From NCBI RefSeq assembly GCF_003501885.1, contig NZ_QWFA01000101.1, positions 1 through 47,046 on the forward strand: a stretch of 47,046 nt of DNA. Reading direction: 5' to 3'. The position numbers and the translations under genes are program-made. Below, piece after piece: positions 40,632 through 47,046 of this stretch; the stretch's first letter is position 1, and every line of letters begins with the position of its first letter. The stretch comes from Streptomyces globisporus (GTDB lineage Bacteria > Actinomycetota > Actinomycetes > Streptomycetales > Streptomycetaceae). The notes under the pieces were generated by a model. That model did not search any database. It saw only the letters and a list, made by a program, of their open reading frames with translations, and was not told the DNA's origin.

Positions 40632-41921
40632 TCAGGCGCGGGCCGCGGCCACCGCCGCCGCCAGCGCGGCCGGGTCGTCCCGGACCGTCCGCGGGGGATC
40701 CCGACGCTCTCCGCGTACGTGCGATATCCGGTGCCCGTCGGGGGTGACCACCACGTCGATCCACTCCCCGTGGGGGTGGCCGCAGCGGCGTTCGCACCCG
40801 GACCAGTACACAGGGAGCCGCCCGACCGGTCCGACGGCGGCCCCCGCTTCGGCCCGTACGTCGGACAGGGACTTCGCGCAGCCGGGGTGGCCGATGCACG
40901 CCCCGACCCCGGTCCACGGGGAGTCGGGGGCGGTGATCAACCCGGCCGCAGCCAGGGTGTCGAGCGCGGCGGCCGCATCGTCCGGCCGCCCGAACGGTCC
41001 GGGGACGACGATCCCGCGCCACGGGGTGAGCCGCAGCTCGTCGCCGTGCCGGCGGGCCGTTCCGGTGAGCAGCCGCCACTGGGCGGAGGTGAGCCGCCCG
41101 AGGGGAACATCGACGCCGATCGCGTCCGGGGAACCGTGCGGGCCCGGGGCGGGGGGCGTGGCCGTACGCGGACGGGGGCGGTGGACGGCCGGACCTGCGG
41201 CTGCCTCGATGGTGCGAACCAGCTCGGCCCGTACGTCGGTGCGCACTCCGGCCCGTACGTCGTCGGGCAGGTCCTTCACCCGCCACGCGCCCGAATCCCG
41301 GGCGGCCCGCAGGAACGTCTCGGCGGCCAGAAGCGCGGCGCGCGGGCCTTCCCCGCTCGGTACCCGGAACACCTCGTCCTCGGCCCCGATGCGCAGGAGG
41401 AAGCTGTCACCCTCCGCGATCAGGGTCACGTCCGCGCCCAGTGCGTCCACGTCGCCGCGGCCGTCGTCCAGGGCGAACAGGAAGCGGCCGGAGAGCGAGG
41501 CGGCGGCGGCCGATCCGCAGACCAGGCCGTCCAGTTCGGACAACCAGGCGCTGACCGGGGACGATCCGTCCAGCCCGGCGAGCGGCGAGGCCACGATGTT
41601 GCGGGCCCGCTCGTGCGCGGCGGACGGCAGCAGCCCGGCGGCGGTGAGCAGTTCGGCGAGAGCGCCGCCGCACGCCGCGTCGAGGCCGCGCAGCTGGACG
41701 TTGCCCCGCGAGGTGAGATGCAGCTCACCGTCCCCGAACCGTTCGGCCGCCGCGAGCAGCGCGTCCGCCCGGTCCGCGCTCAGCACCCCGCCGGGCACCC
41801 GGACCCGGGCCAGCGCACCGTCGTCGGCCCGGTGCAGCCGCAGCGTCCCCGGGCAGGCGTCGCCGCTGCCGCGGAGGGCTGGGCCGCCCACGGAAAGGGG
41901 CGAGGGGGCGGATTCGGGCAT
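40632..41921 (-). CDS. cobG: Precorrin-3B synthase (CobG)
   Basis: Protein of 429 aa of the nitrite/sulfite reductase-like fold, oxygen-dependent CobG type. Ferredoxin-like half domains begin CPGTLRLHRADDGALARVRVPGG. The substrate-binding segment is ELHLTSRGNVQLRGLD, and the C-terminal part has the Fe-S cysteines in CIGHPGCAKSLSDVR and YWSGCERRCGHPHGEWIDV. CobG oxidises precorrin-3A to 3B with O2, a hallmark of the aerobic pathway. ATG 41921 is preferred over 41933 because TATGCT ends 7 nt before it (leaderless) and no SD is seen for either. First gene of cobG-cobH-cobIJ, divergent from the cobN riboswitch. Confidence 0.93.
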   Translation of the reverse strand: MPESAPSPLSVGGPALRGSGDACPGTLRLHRADDGALARVRVPGGVLSADRADALLAAAERFGDGELHLTSRGNVQLRGLDAACGGALAELLTAAGLLPSAAHERARNIVASPLAGLDGSSPVSAWLSELDGLVCGSAAAASLSGRFLFALDDGRGDVDALGADVTLIAEGDSFLLRIGAEDEVFRVPSGEGPRAALLAAETFLRAARDSGAWRVKDLPDDVRAGVRTDVRAELVRTIEAAAGPAVHRPRPRTATPPAPGPHGSPDAIGVDVPLGRLTSAQWRLLTGTARRHGDELRLTPWRGIVVPGPFGRPDDAAAALDTLAAAGLITAPDSPWTGVGACIGHPGCAKSLSDVRAEAGAAVGPVGRLPVYWSGCERRCGHPHGEWIDVVVTPDGHRISHVRGERRDPPRTVRDDPAALAAAVAAARA

Positions 41922-41928
41922 GGCGGCG

Positions 41929-41934
41929 AGCATA
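41929..41934 (-). promoter_or_regulatory. Probable leaderless -10 element of the cobG operon
   Basis: TATGCT on the minus strand ends 7 nt before ATG 41921. There is no SD, and no good -35 is visible. Confidence 0.4.
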
Positions 41935-42055
41935 CCGACCGGGCCGGTCCCGGCGATGGGCCCGCAGCTGTGACCTGCGGGACAGCGGGCCGCGGGGGAA
42001 CGGCCTGCCCCGCGACAGGAACCACAGCGCACCGGGCGGCGGCCACCACCGCCCG

Positions 42056-42128
42056 TCACCGCAGGCGGTGATCGCCACGCGCGCCCACCCACACAGGGGT
42101 GGCCACCACGCCAAACAGTGATCACCAC
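42056..42128. promoter_or_regulatory. Cluster of dyads and repeats in the cobG-cobN divergent region
   Basis: TCACCGC-AG-GCGGTGA (42056-42071) and the palindrome GGTGGCCACC (42098-42107) occur here, together with the near-identical 11-mers GTGATCGCCAC (42068-42078) and GTGATCACCAC (42118-42128) exactly 50 bp apart. Their place between the cobG promoter and the riboswitch promoter suggests a regulator site; none is known to me for this pattern. Confidence 0.4.
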
Positions 42129-42167
42129 CGCACCCACGCCCCCTGCCCCGCCCCCACCTCCGCCGCT

Positions 42168-42173
42168 TAGGAT
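42168..42173 (+). promoter_or_regulatory. -10 element of the cobN riboswitch transcript
   Basis: TAGGAT, a good Streptomyces -10 hexamer, just before the conserved riboswitch region; the RNA would start near 42180. The -35 is not clear. Confidence 0.5.
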
Positions 42174-42175
42174 GC

Positions 42176-42390
42176 AGGCGGTGGTCCGTTCAGGCCGCCA
42201 TCGCCAGACGGCGACAGGGGAGGAAGCCCGGTGAGATTCCGGCGCGGTCCCGCCACTGTGAGTCGGGCCGCCGCCACCACCGGCTGCCGGACGAGTCAGG
42301 AACTCCCTTCCCCGAGTGCCCGGTAGCCACCGGACCGCCCGGGGAGACCCTCCGACACCCGCCCGGGGCGTGGACACCCCGAGGAAGGCC
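42176..42390 (+). ncRNA. Cobalamin (B12) riboswitch upstream of cobN
   Basis: The conserved core is intact: GGAAGCCCGGTGAGATTCCG at 42231-42250, GCGGTCCCGCCACTGTGA continuing to about 42270, and the B12-box region GACGAGTCAGGAACTC at 42290-42305. Adenosylcobalamin binding would lower cobN expression. The expression platform is probably in the C/G-rich segment before the SD (GAGGAAGG, 42381-42388); no terminator with a T-tract is seen, so control of translation is likelier. Confidence 0.92.
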
Positions 42391-42399
42391 TGACGCAGC

Positions 42400-45300
42400 A
42401 TGATCCTGCTCCTGTCGACGTCCGACACCGACCTCCTGAGCGCCCGCGCTTCCGAGGGGCCCGTCAGCTACCGGTACGCCAACCCCTCCCGCGTCGACCT
42501 CGACGGACTGCCGGAGCTGCTGGACGGCGTCGACCTCGTCGTCGTACGGCTCCTCGGTGGCGTACGGGCGTGGCAGGAGGGCCTCGACGCGGTGCTGGCC
42601 ACCGGCCGCCCGGTCGTCGTGCTGACCGGTGAGCAGGCCCCCGACGCCCAGTTGATGGCCGCGTCCACCGTGCCGATCGGCATCGCCGCCGAGGCGCACG
42701 CCTACCTCGCGCACGGCGGGCCCGCCAACCTGGAGCAGCTGGCCCGGTTCCTCTCCGACACCGTGCTGCTGACCGGCCACGGCTTCGAGCCGCCCGCCCC
42801 GGCCCCCGCCTGGGGCCCGCTGGAGCGGGAGGCCCGCGCGGTGCCCGAGGGCGCGCCGACCGTCGCCGTCCTCTACTACCGCGCCCACCACATGAGCGGG
42901 AACACCGCGTTCGTGGAGGCGCTGTGCACGGCGGTCGAGGACGCCGGGGGCCGCCCGCTCCCGCTGTACGTCGCGTCTCTCCGTACGCCGGAGTCCGACC
43001 TCATCGACCGGCTCCGCACCGCCGACGCCATCGTGACCACGGTCCTCGCGGCGGGCGGCACCAAGCCCGCCGAGGCGTCGGCCGGCGGCGACGACGAGTC
43101 GTGGGACGCGGGTGCGCTGACCCAGCTCGACGTGCCGATCCTCCAGGCGCTCTGCCTCACCAGTCCGCGTACCGCCTGGGAGGAGAACGACGAGGGCGTC
43201 TCCCCGCTGGACGCGGCCACCCAGATCGCGGTGCCGGAGTTCGACGGCCGCCTGATCACGGTCCCGTTCTCCTTCAAGGAGATCGACGAGGACGGCCTCC
43301 CGGCGTACGTCCCCGACGCCGAGCGCGCGGCCCGGGTCGCCGGGATCGCCGTACGCCACGCGAAGCTGCGGAACATCCCCAATGCGGAGAAGCGCATCGC
43401 GCTGGTCCTCTCCGCCTACCCGACGAAGCACTCCCGCATCGGGAACGCGGTCGGCCTCGACACCCCCGCCAGCGCCGTGGCCCTGCTGCGCCGCCTGCGC
43501 GCCGAGGGGTACGACTTCGGGCCCGAGGAGGAGATCCCGGGCCTGGTCTCCGGCGACGGCGACGAGCTGATCTACGCGCTGATCGACGCGGGCGGCCACG
43601 ACCAGGAGTGGCTGACCGAGGAGCAGCTGGCGAAGAATCCGGTCCGCATCCCGGCCGCCGACTACCGCCGCTGGTTCGCCGAGCTCCCGCAGGAGCTGCG
43701 GGAGTCGGTGGAGGAGCACTGGGGCCCGGCCCCCGGCGAGATGTTCGTCGACCGCTCCGCCAACCCGGAGGGCGACATCGTCCTCGCGGCCCTGCGGCGC
43801 GGGAACCTCCTCATCCTCATCCAGCCGCCGCGCGGCTTCGGCGAGAACCCGATCGCGATCTACCACGACCCCGATCTCCCGCCGTCCCACCACTACTTGG
43901 CCGCGTACCGCTGGATCGCCGCCTCCGCCGAGGACAACGGGTTCGGCGCGGACGCGATGATCCACCTGGGCAAGCACGGCAACCTGGAGTGGCTGCCCGG
44001 CAAGAACGCGGGCCTCTCCGCCGCCTGCGGCCCCGACGCGGCCCTGGGCGATCTCCCCCTGGTCTACCCGTTCCTGGTGAATGACCCGGGCGAGGGTACG
44101 CAGGCGAAGCGCCGCGTGCACGCCACCCTCATCGACCACCTCGTCCCGCCGATGGCCCGCGCCGACAGCTACGGCGACATCGCGCGCCTGGAGCAACTCC
44201 TCGACGAGCACGCGCAGATCGCCGCGATGGACCCGGCGAAGCTGCCCGCGGTCCGTGCCCAGATCTGGACGCTGATCCAGGCGGCGAAGCTCGACCACGA
44301 CCTCGGGGTGGAGGACCGCCCGGAGGACGAGGGCTTCGACGACTTCATCATGCATCTGGACGGCTGGCTCTGCGAGATCAAGGACGTCCAGATCCGCGAC
44401 GGCCTGCACGTCCTGGGCAACCCGCCCGCCGGGAACGACCGGGTCAACCTGGTCCTCGCGGTTCTCCGCGCCCGCCAGATCTGGGGCGGTACGGCATCCC
44501 TCCCCGGCCTGCGCGAGGCGCTGGGCCTCGACGAGTCGGCGGCCACCCGCACCGACGCCGACGCGATCGAGGAGCAGGCGCGCGCCCTGGTCCAGGCGAT
44601 GGACGACGCGGACTGGAACCCGGAGGCAGTGGCGACCGTGGCCGCCGGTCTGCCGGAAGCCGTGGCCGACATCCTGACCTTCGCGGCGACCGAGGTGGTC
44701 CCGCGCATGGCGGCGACGACCGACGAACTCACCCACGCCGTGCATGCGTTGAATGGCGGCTTCGTCCCGGCGGGCCCCTCCGGCTCCCCGCTGCGCGGCC
44801 TGGTCAACGTGCTCCCCACGGGCCGCAACTTCTACTCGGTCGACCCCAAGGCGGTCCCCTCCAAGCTGGCGTGGGAGACGGGCCAGGCCCTGGCAGACTC
44901 CCTCCTCACCCGCTACCGCACCGACAACGGCGACTGGCCCACCTCGGTCGGCCTCTCCCTCTGGGGCACCAGCGCGATGCGCACGGCGGGCGACGACATC
45001 GCGGAGGCGTTCGCGCTGCTCGGCATCCGCCCCGTCTGGGACGACGCCTCGCGCCGGGTGACGGGCCTGGAGCCCATCCCGTACGAGGAGTTGGGCCGCC
45101 CCCGCATCGACGTCACGCTCCGCATCTCGGGCTTCTTCCGCGACGCGTTCCCGCACACGGTGGGCCTCCTCGACGACGCCGTACGCCTGGCCGCCTCGCT
45201 GGACGAACCGGCCGAGCGCAACTACGTACGGGCGCACACCCAGGCCGACCTGGCCGAGCACGGCGACGAACGCCGGGCCACGACCCGCATCTTCGGCTCC

Positions 45301-46005
45301 CGCCCCGGCACGTACGGCGCGGGCCTCCTCCAGCTCATCGACTCCCGCGACTGGCGCACCGACGCCGACCTCGCCGAGGTCTACACGGTCTGGGGCGGTT
45401 ACGCCTACGGCCGCGAGCTCGACGGCCGCCCGGCCCGCGAGGAGATGGAGAGCGCCTACAAGCGCATCGAGGTCGCTGCGAAGAACACCGACACCCGCGA
45501 GCACGACATCGCGGACTCCGACGACTACTTCCAGTACCACGGCGGCATGGTGGCCACCGTGCGTGCGCTCAAGGGAACCGCCCCGGAGGCGTACATCGGC
45601 GACTCCACCCGCCCCGAGACGGTCCGCACGCGCACCCTGGTCGAGGAGACGTCCCGCGTCTTCCGAGCCCGCGTGGTCAACCCGAAGTGGATCGAGGCGA
45701 TGCGCCGCCACGGCTACAAGGGCGCGTTCGAGCTGGCGGCCACGGTGGACTACCTCTTCGGCTACGACGCCACGACCGGCGTGGTCGCCGACTGGATGTA
45801 CGACAAGCTCACCCAGACCTACGTCCTGGACCCGGAGAACAAGCAGTTCCTCCAGGAGGCCAACCCCTGGGCCCTCCACGGCATCGCGGAACGCCTGCTG
45901 GAGGCCGAGTCCCGCGGCATGTGGGCCAAGCCGGACCCGGCGGTCCTGGAAGCGCTGCGCCAGGTGTACCTGGAGACGGAAGGCAACCTGGAGGGCGAGG
46001 ACTGA
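42400..46005 (+). CDS. cobN: Cobaltochelatase large subunit (CobN)
   Basis: Protein of 1201 aa, the size of CobN. The large subunit of the ATP-dependent aerobic cobaltochelatase inserts Co2+ into hydrogenobyrinate a,c-diamide together with CobS/CobT or ChlID-like AAA subunits, which are not in this window. Family motifs include VLYYRAHHMSGNTAFVEALC, IALVLSAYPTKHSRIGNAVGLDTPAS, NLLILIQPPRGFGENPIAIYHDPDLPPSHHYLA, MIHLGKHGNLEWLPGKNAGLS, RKFYSVDP-like GRNFYSVDPKAVPS and VTLRISGFFRDAFPHTVGLLDDAV. ATG 42400 follows GAGGAAGG (42381-42388; a rather long spacing). Expression is under the upstream cobalamin riboswitch. A hairpin terminator follows at 46029. Confidence 0.96.
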   Translation: MILLLSTSDTDLLSARASEGPVSYRYANPSRVDLDGLPELLDGVDLVVVRLLGGVRAWQEGLDAVLATGRPVVVLTGEQAPDAQLMAASTVPIGIAAEAHAYLAHGGPANLEQLARFLSDTVLLTGHGFEPPAPAPAWGPLEREARAVPEGAPTVAVLYYRAHHMSGNTAFVEALCTAVEDAGGRPLPLYVASLRTPESDLIDRLRTADAIVTTVLAAGGTKPAEASAGGDDESWDAGALTQLDVPILQALCLTSPRTAWEENDEGVSPLDAATQIAVPEFDGRLITVPFSFKEIDEDGLPAYVPDAERAARVAGIAVRHAKLRNIPNAEKRIALVLSAYPTKHSRIGNAVGLDTPASAVALLRRLRAEGYDFGPEEEIPGLVSGDGDELIYALIDAGGHDQEWLTEEQLAKNPVRIPAADYRRWFAELPQELRESVEEHWGPAPGEMFVDRSANPEGDIVLAALRRGNLLILIQPPRGFGENPIAIYHDPDLPPSHHYLAAYRWIAASAEDNGFGADAMIHLGKHGNLEWLPGKNAGLSAACGPDAALGDLPLVYPFLVNDPGEGTQAKRRVHATLIDHLVPPMARADSYGDIARLEQLLDEHAQIAAMDPAKLPAVRAQIWTLIQAAKLDHDLGVEDRPEDEGFDDFIMHLDGWLCEIKDVQIRDGLHVLGNPPAGNDRVNLVLAVLRARQIWGGTASLPGLREALGLDESAATRTDADAIEEQARALVQAMDDADWNPEAVATVAAGLPEAVADILTFAATEVVPRMAATTDELTHAVHALNGGFVPAGPSGSPLRGLVNVLPTGRNFYSVDPKAVPSKLAWETGQALADSLLTRYRTDNGDWPTSVGLSLWGTSAMRTAGDDIAEAFALLGIRPVWDDASRRVTGLEPIPYEELGRPRIDVTLRISGFFRDAFPHTVGLLDDAVRLAASLDEPAERNYVRAHTQADLAEHGDERRATTRIFGSRPGTYGAGLLQLIDSRDWRTDADLAEVYTVWGGYAYGRELDGRPAREEMESAYKRIEVAAKNTDTREHDIADSDDYFQYHGGMVATVRALKGTAPEAYIGDSTRPETVRTRTLVEETSRVFRARVVNPKWIEAMRRHGYKGAFELAATVDYLFGYDATTGVVADWMYDKLTQTYVLDPENKQFLQEANPWALHGIAERLLEAESRGMWAKPDPAVLEALRQVYLETEGNLEGED

Positions 46006-46028
46006 CGGGCCCGGCCCCGGCAACCGAC

Positions 46029-46060
46029 CGGCCCCGGGAGAGCGAACTCTCCCGGGGCCG
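46029..46060. terminator. Hairpin terminator after cobN
   Basis: Perfect 14-bp arms CGGCCCCGGGAGAG (46029-46042) and CTCTCCCGGGGCCG (46047-46060) with a CGAA tetraloop. It lies between convergent cobN and the lysyl-oxidase-like gene and probably serves both. Confidence 0.88.
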
Positions 46061-46109
46061 ACGGATCAAACGGTGGAGGCGGTGCGGATCAACGCATCGC
46101 TGACGCGCA

Positions 46110-47046
46110 CTAGTTGGCGTTCACCAGGTCATGCGCGGGAACCTTCACGGTCCGGGCGCCCTTCTTGCCGCCGAGGACGACCTTGCGCAGGGCGCTGTTG
46201 TTCTTGTGGTTGGTCTCCTTGAGCCGGTTCTCCGGGTTGGCGAGGACCTGGATGTAGTACGTGCCGTTGGGCAGCCCCGTGATGTCGAAGGACTGGCCCG
46301 GCAGGTCCTGGGTGTAGGTGTCACCGGAGCCGACGTCGAGCACCTCACGGACGGAGATCGAGTTCTCCTGGCCGCACGCGGTGGACAGGTCGGTGTTGTC
46401 CGGGTGCCAGTTGGCGTTCTTCACCGTGTAGTCGACGGCGTCGGTGTTGGCCAGGCAGAACGCCTCCTTGCCGCTGCGCACCGACTCCTTCTTGTCGGCC
46501 TTCAGCAGCCGGTAGCTGGCGAAGTCCGTGAAGTGCCAGTGCTCGTGGCCGGGGCGCGGGTCCCACTCCATGGTGCCGGTCGGGGTGTAGCCGACCTGCT
46601 TGCCCTTGGCGTCGTAGAAGTACTGGTAGGCGTCCATCAGCTCCTTGCCCGGGGTGCGGAAGCCGTCCACGACGAGCTTGGCCGGGCCCGCGTTCCACAC
46701 GTTGGCGCTGAAGGCGAGGTAGTCCCGGCCGGCCTTCTCCTCGTAGCCGTCGTTGACGGTGATGCCGTACGCGGGCAGCGAGCGCAGGTCCGGCTTGGGC
46801 ACGTCGGGCACGGTGGCCTTGCCGGTGGGCCGCTTGGCGTTGGGCTTGGCCGCGGGCGCCTGCCGCGACCCGTCGGTCTGCCCGGGGCGGTCGCCGACCT
46901 TGGCGGCCGAGAAGGCCTGCCGCTGGAGGGACTCCTTCTTGAGCGCCCAGGGCAGGGCGGGCGGAGCGGGCGGGTAGGGCCCGTGCCCGACGTTGAACGT
47001 GGGGGCGGCGCCGGTCGTCCGGGCGGGCGGGTTGCCCAGGACGTGC
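46110..47046 (-). CDS. Lysyl-oxidase-like secreted protein (5' end outside window)
   Basis: The frame is open to the right edge, so at least 311 residues are present and the N terminus (expected signal peptide) is missing. The visible part starts HVLGNPPARTTGAAPTFNVG, with a Pro/Ala/Lys-rich stretch, then a domain of the lysyl oxidase family: LAFSANVWNAGPAKLVVDGFR, the copper-binding-like segment DPRPGHEHWHFTDFASYRLL (His-x-His-x-His pattern), CGQENSISVREVLDVGSGDTY and GLPNGTYYIQVLANPENRLKETNHKNNSALRKV. Actinomycete members are secreted, and some have amine oxidase activity on lysine. It is convergent with cobN. The in-frame GTG at 46811 is internal, not the start. Confidence 0.85.
   Translation of the reverse strand, partial: HVLGNPPARTTGAAPTFNVGHGPYPPAPPALPWALKKESLQRQAFSAAKVGDRPGQTDGSRQAPAAKPNAKRPTGKATVPDVPKPDLRSLPAYGITVNDGYEEKAGRDYLAFSANVWNAGPAKLVVDGFRTPGKELMDAYQYFYDAKGKQVGYTPTGTMEWDPRPGHEHWHFTDFASYRLLKADKKESVRSGKEAFCLANTDAVDYTVKNANWHPDNTDLSTACGQENSISVREVLDVGSGDTYTQDLPGQSFDITGLPNGTYYIQVLANPENRLKETNHKNNSALRKVVLGGKKGARTVKVPAHDLVNAN

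Noticed and set aside
39958..41286. N-terminal extension of CobIJ to 947 residues
   Set aside because: The extension is antisense-frame sequence over cobH and cobG; CobI begins at MSESSDSTGRLYGVG (39957), 2 nt after the cobH stop.
42190..46023. 1277-codon open frame on the minus strand opposite cobN
   Set aside because: It is the complement of CobN, whose motifs and codon bias are clear on the plus strand; the antisense product is a low-complexity Arg/Val/Gly sequence with no ribosome site.
46811..46811. GTG 46811 as the start of the lysyl-oxidase-like gene
   Set aside because: The frame stays open with family-like sequence to the window edge, and starting here would leave a secreted-family protein without a signal peptide.

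Overview
The window looks like a chromosomal segment of a high-GC actinomycete, almost certainly Streptomyces or a close relative. Codon third positions are strongly G/C-biased. Many genes start with GTG, several promoters sit 6-7 nt before an AUG (leaderless style), and the content is typical of the genus: DrrAB-type ABC exporter, large AAA regulator, auxiliary TrpRS with attenuator, peptidase-inhibitor I36 protein and a CbiD-containing aerobic cobalamin cluster. No tRNA, rRNA, insertion sequence or CRISPR array was seen.

Layout. 1-6.8 kb: end of a sensor histidine kinase, convergent with a TerF-like vWA protein; a PhoX-type phosphatase behind a two-unit PHO box; an S4 RNA-binding protein; a DUF2630 protein; two membrane proteins. 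A perfect parS-like 16-mer (4914-4929) lies between the S4 and DUF2630 genes. 6.8-16.7 kb: NADPH-FMN reductase, ABC exporter, a MerR-PP2C fusion with a MerR-type 19-bp-spacer promoter, a 1181-aa AAA regulator, UspA, and a flavin reductase/LLM monooxygenase pair. 16.7-18.1 kb: an auxiliary tryptophanyl-tRNA synthetase with a complete Trp attenuator (leader peptide with tandem Trp codons, mutually exclusive hairpins, terminator).

18.1-30.3 kb: a minus-strand run of four genes, YqiJ-like OB-fold membrane protein, flotillin, a 1667-aa DUF3686 'DNA repair' ATPase and a double-RCK cation-channel-like protein. A PucR-type regulator diverges from it and a TerB protein follows. The leader of this run carries a G-quadruplex-capable tract, and a spacer inside it holds three copies of a dispersed repeat. 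This is the best candidate for a poorly described system: a membrane-microdomain/AAA module linked to cation gating. 30.4-36.2 kb: a HemC-like protein, a KhtTU-type cation/proton antiporter, a flavoprotein, a DHFR-fold reductase and two small secreted proteins.

36.5-46.0 kb: cobalamin (corrin ring) genes cbiD, cobK, cobIJ, cobH, cobG and, behind a cobalamin riboswitch, cobN. The set mixes oxygen-dependent enzymes (CobG, CobN) with CbiD. The window ends inside a lysyl-oxidase-like secreted protein.

All assignments are from reading motifs and context; no database search was run.
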